Source of the DNA: an uncultured beta proteobacterium
GTDB lineage: Bacteria; Pseudomonadota; Gammaproteobacteria; Burkholderiales; Burkholderiaceae
DNA: 7,999 nt
Direction of reading: 5' to 3'
NCBI GenBank assembly: GCA_903835865.1
Contig: CAILON010000168.1
Coordinates: 1 to 7,999 of the forward strand
Shown here: positions 5,479 through 7,999 of the stretch, in pieces
How positions within the stretch are numbered: position 1 is the first letter of the stretch
Layout: each line of letters starts with the position of its first letter
Position numbers and translations under genes: made by a program
The notes under the pieces: generated by a model
What the model saw: the letters and a program-made list of their open reading frames with translations, nothing else
What the model was told of the DNA's origin: nothing
Database searches by the model: none

Positions 5479-5503
5479 GTGGATTTCAGGTGGATCCTAG
5501 GTA

Positions 5504-5902
5504 TTACCAAATAATCCAATCACCCGTATCCCATTCGGCCTGAGTAATATAGCCGCTATTATCTTTATCCAGAATTCTAAATTCTTGCTCAGACATTCCT
5601 AATTTAACAGCTTCCGCTTTACTAATTTTCTTGTCTTTATCGCTATCGATTGCATCAATTGATTTATTTTGAGCGCGATAGGCATTTGACTCAGCGCTAG
5701 TGATTTGGTTATTGCCATCCTTATCAATTTTTTTGAACACTGTATCGGGCATACCTGCCTTTTGCGCTTCATCTTTACTAACAATCTGATCCTTATTGGC
5801 ATCCATTGATGAAAAAGAAGCAGCTTTAGGCGCAGTAGTTTGTGAGTGGCCAATCACGGGCATGAGCGCGGCTGTAATAAATAGGTATTTCAAGAATTTC
5901 AC
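5504..5902 (-). CDS. Secreted EF-hand protein with four calcium-binding loops
   Basis: A 132-residue exported protein expected to bind calcium. A signal peptide (about 1-20, ending VIGHS) precedes four canonical 12-residue EF-hand loops: DANKDQIVSKDE (34-45), DKDGNNQITSAE (60-71), DSDKDKKISKAE (86-97) and DKDNSGYITQAE (112-123). Each has acidic or Asn/Ser residues at positions 1, 3 and 5, a hydrophobic residue at 8 and Glu at 12, so all four look able to bind. They are spaced 26, 26 and 26 residues apart, as in two calmodulin-like pairs. The tail ends in WDTGDWIIW, rich in tryptophan. The start is GTG, supported by a strong AAAGGAG ribosome site. It is a single-gene unit with its own terminator. 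The role is unknown: periplasmic calcium buffering or a structural/sensor part are possible. Confidence 0.88.
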   Translation of the reverse strand: MKFLKYLFITAALMPVIGHSQTTAPKAASFSSMDANKDQIVSKDEAQKAGMPDTVFKKIDKDGNNQITSAESNAYRAQNKSIDAIDSDKDKKISKAEAVKLGMSEQEFRILDKDNSGYITQAEWDTGDWIIW

Positions 5903-5909
5903 TATAAGT

Positions 5910-5916
5910 CTCCTTT
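5910..5916 (-). promoter_or_regulatory. Ribosome binding site deciding the GTG start of the EF-hand gene
   Basis: AAAGGAG on the minus strand lies 7 bases before the GTG at 5902-5900. With the signal peptide beginning exactly there, it makes the GTG start convincing. Confidence 0.8.
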
Positions 5917-6061
5917 GAGGTCAGCTATAAGATCAAAAATACAGTTTTCTACGGATCATTTCCGATGGACTCTTCGTTCCTAAATTCCACTATACATCTT
6001 CTGGAGAGGTCTCAGAGCGGAAATGCAAGTTTCCAATCTTTGTTGCCAAAATTAAGGTTTT

Positions 6062-6106
6062 CTAGCTACTAAATCTAAGAAAAATCATCTTTTAGGCTAG
6101 CTTTTT
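6062..6106 (+). other. Hairpin with T-run upstream of the Ntn hydrolase gene
   Basis: Arms CTAGC (6062-6066) plus CTAAA (6069-6073) pair with TTTAG plus GCTAG (6091-6100), with a 2-base bulge and a 17-base loop. TTTTT follows at 6102-6106. It has the form of a weak rho-independent terminator on the plus strand, yet no plus-strand gene ends before it. It could be an attenuator in a long leader, the end of an unseen small RNA, or chance in AT-rich DNA. Nothing else recognisable was found in 5917-6061. Confidence 0.25.
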
Positions 6107-6153
6107 CCTAGATACAATTGATCCTTACTTACCTTTGCTATTTGCCTGCTATT

Positions 6154-6157
6154 GGAG
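6154..6157 (+). promoter_or_regulatory. Ribosome binding site deciding the Ntn hydrolase start
   Basis: GGAG lies 5 bases before the ATG at 6163. It places the catalytic cysteine as residue 2. An in-frame TTG at 6118 would bury the cysteine and is therefore rejected. Confidence 0.75.
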
Positions 6158-6162
6158 AACCT

Positions 6163-7191
6163 ATGTGTACTAGCTTTACTTTAAAAGAAAAAGATGGAAG
6201 TTATGTTTACGGGAGAACCACAGAGTTTGGTCGGGATTTACAGGAAGCCTTAATGCTGCTTCCACGTAACTTTAGCTATCCCGGTGTAGGGCCTGATAGC
6301 GTTCCAGGTAGTGGCTTAAATTGGGTGGGTAAATATGCCGTCATTGGTATTAATGTACTTGGCCTAGACATTCTGCTGGACGGCATGAATGAAAAAGGCC
6401 TTAGTGCAGGCTTGTTGAATCTGCCAAATTCTGCCGACTACCAAAAGCCAGTGGGTACGGATGGAAAAAACAGTATTGCTTCTTATCAGATGCTGAACTA
6501 TGCGCTCAGTAACTTTGCTACCGTAGAGGAAGTAAAGGCAGGGTTTGCAAAAATATTTGTAAATAGCTCAATTCTAAAAGCATGGAATGGGGTCGTGAAG
6601 TGCCATATGACAGTACATGACATACAAGGCAAGAGCATTGTGGTTGAATATTTAAAAGGAGAGTTGGTCATTACTGATAATCCAATTGGTGTTATGACAA
6701 ACGATCCACCAATGCCATGGCAATTGATCAATATCGGTAATTATATAAATCTATCCCCACTCGAAAAGGATCCGATCACGGTTGACGGTGAAACATTTGC
6801 TCCTCCAAGCTCAGGCAGCGGTCTGCATGGCTTGCCAGGTGATTTTTTGAGTCCAAGTAGATTTTTGAGGGCCTTTGAATATTCAGCTGCGGCCACTCAA
6901 TATGCATCTGACCTACCAAAAGTGGAGTTGACCTGGAGAATTTTGAATATGTTTGATATCCCGCCTGGCTCAGTCATGATTCCCCCTGGTGACCCCTATG
7001 CTGGTGGAGTCAGCGGCTGGGAGTACACGCAAGTCAGTAGTGTTGCTGATGCCAAAAATCTCATCTATTACGTACGAAATTTTAAGAGCTTGAATATCAA
7101 GAAGTTTGATCTGATGTCTCATGATCTTGATGCTAAAGCAGCGACATCCTTCCCGATAGGTGACATCACTACTTATCAAGTGATTCAGTGA
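6163..7191 (+). CDS. Choloylglycine hydrolase / penicillin V acylase family Ntn hydrolase
   Basis: A 342-residue linear-amide C-N hydrolase of the family that includes bile salt hydrolases, penicillin V acylases and some acyl-homoserine-lactone acylases. These use an N-terminal cysteine as both base and nucleophile. The protein starts MCTSF, so removing Met exposes C2. Other expected active-site residues are R18 (in YGRTTEF, with E21 where bile salt hydrolases have Asp), N76 (GMNEKGLSAGLLNLP), N180 (MTNDPP) and R233 (LSPSRFLRAFEY). There is no signal peptide, so it should be cytoplasmic, unlike the exported relatives described in several Gram-negatives. The true substrate cannot be read from sequence; bile salts are unlikely in a free-living host, and a quorum-signal or other N-acyl amide is plausible. 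It is monocistronic and convergent with the downstream receptor gene (30-base gap). Confidence 0.9.
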   Translation: MCTSFTLKEKDGSYVYGRTTEFGRDLQEALMLLPRNFSYPGVGPDSVPGSGLNWVGKYAVIGINVLGLDILLDGMNEKGLSAGLLNLPNSADYQKPVGTDGKNSIASYQMLNYALSNFATVEEVKAGFAKIFVNSSILKAWNGVVKCHMTVHDIQGKSIVVEYLKGELVITDNPIGVMTNDPPMPWQLINIGNYINLSPLEKDPITVDGETFAPPSSGSGLHGLPGDFLSPSRFLRAFEYSAAATQYASDLPKVELTWRILNMFDIPPGSVMIPPGDPYAGGVSGWEYTQVSSVADAKNLIYYVRNFKSLNIKKFDLMSHDLDAKAATSFPIGDITTYQVIQ

Positions 7192-7221
7192 TTAGATCGA
7201 GAAATTTTTAGACATCCACTC

Positions 7222-7999
7222 TTAATCGGGCTTGAGGTTTCTGGCTTTAATGGTTTGGGCCCAGAGCTCTGTTTCATTATTGACAAAGGCCTTAAAAGCA
7301 TCAGGCGAGCTACCTACCAAATCAATTCCGCTTGAGCCGATCTTATTTTGGATATCAGGTGATTTAATTGCCTTATTGATATCGTTTGCCAGCTTCTTCA
7401 TATTGGCATCTGACATGCTTTGATTGGCAAAAATGCCATACCAGAGCGGCAATGAATAGCCAGGGATAGCAGCCTCTGCAACTGTTGGGACATCGGGTAA
7501 TGCGGACGCGCGCTTGTTGGTAGTTACTGCTAACGCTTTTACTTTACCTGCTTTGATATTAGGTAGGCTGACTGGCAGACCAGGTAAATACATTTGCACA
7601 TCGCCTGCGATCAAGGCGTTGAGGGCAAGTGCTCCACTAGTAAAAGGTACATGGGTCATGGTGATGCCAGCTCGGGCATTTAAGAGTTCGCCTGCCATAT
7701 GATCCGCATTGCCAATGCCTGCAGAACTAAAGTTCAGCTCATTGGGCCTTTGTTTCGCATACTCGATTAACTCTTTGAGATTTTTAACAGGCAGATTGTT
7801 GTTAACAATCACTACCAGAGGCATTGATGTCACTTGACTAACTGGCTTCAAATCTTTCTTAAGGCTGTATGAGAGTTTGGGATAAAAGGACGCGCTGATC
7901 GCTATGGCATTTTGTGCAATCAGAATCGTGTGATCATCTTCGACTCCTGCTACATAGCCTGCTGCCACATTACCTGCGGCTCCCGTTTTATTTTCCACA
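7222..7999 (-). CDS. TctC/Bug-family tripartite tricarboxylate transporter receptor, N-terminus outside the window
   Basis: The C-terminal 259 or so residues of a periplasmic solute-binding protein; full-length members have about 320-330, so roughly the first 65 residues, including the signal peptide, lie beyond the window edge. The GTG at 7996-7998 is an internal valine of the conserved VENKTGAAGN segment, not a start. Family hallmarks follow: DLKPVSQVTSMPLVVIVN, the FSSAGIGNADHMAGELLNARAG stretch, the HVPFTSGALALNALIAGDVQ ligand-pocket region, KAGKVKALAVTTNKRASALPDVPTVAEA, and a closing helix. Such receptors bind small carboxylates or related compounds for TctAB importers, but many in Burkholderiales are orphans with no transporter beside them, and the ligand is not predictable. 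No terminator was seen in the 30-base gap to the convergent acylase-like gene. Confidence 0.93.
   Translation of the reverse strand, partial: VENKTGAAGNVAAGYVAGVEDDHTILIAQNAIAISASFYPKLSYSLKKDLKPVSQVTSMPLVVIVNNNLPVKNLKELIEYAKQRPNELNFSSAGIGNADHMAGELLNARAGITMTHVPFTSGALALNALIAGDVQMYLPGLPVSLPNIKAGKVKALAVTTNKRASALPDVPTVAEAAIPGYSLPLWYGIFANQSMSDANMKKLANDINKAIKSPDIQNKIGSSGIDLVGSSPDAFKAFVNNETELWAQTIKARNLKPD

Noticed and set aside
6118..6162. A TTG start that would extend the Ntn hydrolase by 15 residues.
   Set aside because: It has no ribosome site, gives no credible signal peptide, and would bury the catalytic cysteine. The ATG at 6163 has a good GGAG site.
7232..7702. Plus-strand open frames of 62-63 codons opposite the receptor gene, and similar frames opposite or shifted within ahpC, the DUF4239 gene, the cytochrome, the EF-hand gene and the acylase gene.
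   Set aside because: They overlap well-supported genes, show no family features or ribosome sites, and have amino-acid compositions expected of shadow frames.
7996..7998. A GTG that could be taken as the start of the TctC/Bug receptor.
   Set aside because: It is the conserved valine of VENKTGAAGN. The protein would lack its signal peptide and first domain strands, so the gene is cut by the window edge.

Overview
The window looks like a chromosomal segment of a Betaproteobacterium of the order Burkholderiales, most likely Polynucleobacter or a close relative. The main reasons are a Bug/TctC-type extracytoplasmic receptor (a family greatly expanded in Burkholderiales), an enterobacterial-style ahpC-ahpF pair, a moderate GC content (mid-40s by eye), compact gene packing, and short secreted proteins typical of freshwater planktonic members of this group. 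The genus is an inference from style and not a database match. No mobile element, CRISPR array, tRNA or rRNA was seen.

Layout. Positions 1-2263 hold the peroxide-detoxification operon ahpC-ahpF on the minus strand. ahpC is transcribed first, then a 98-base spacer with two overlapping, mutually exclusive hairpins, then ahpF, then a terminator that includes the ahpF stop codon. Positions 2264-2572 are a non-coding control region holding palindromes near ahpC and a near-consensus sigma-70 promoter that fires rightward, away from ahpC. That promoter leads into about 228 bases without a credible ORF, ending in a strong intrinsic terminator (2775-2800). This is best read as an independent structured small RNA, and it is the most interesting element here.

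Positions 2822-3613 (minus) encode a DUF4239 (bestrophin-like) four-helix membrane protein. It is divergent from an exported alpha/beta hydrolase (plus, about 3769-4656). Convergent to that hydrolase are a small periplasmic class I cytochrome c and, upstream of it, a MarR-like winged-helix regulator (both minus). Next comes a secreted protein with four EF-hands (minus, own terminator). Positions 6163-7191 (plus) encode a choloylglycine hydrolase/penicillin V acylase-family Ntn hydrolase. The window ends inside a TctC/Bug solute receptor gene (minus, N-terminus missing).

How the genes work together. Only the AhpC/AhpF pair forms an obvious functional unit: AhpC reduces peroxides and AhpF re-reduces AhpC using NADH. 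The regulator and the cytochrome may share a transcript. The other genes look like single-gene units with unrelated roles. The putative small RNA lies between ahpC and the DUF4239 gene. Its link to either (for example oxidative-stress control, or antisense contact with read-through from the DUF4239 gene) is speculation that expression data could test.
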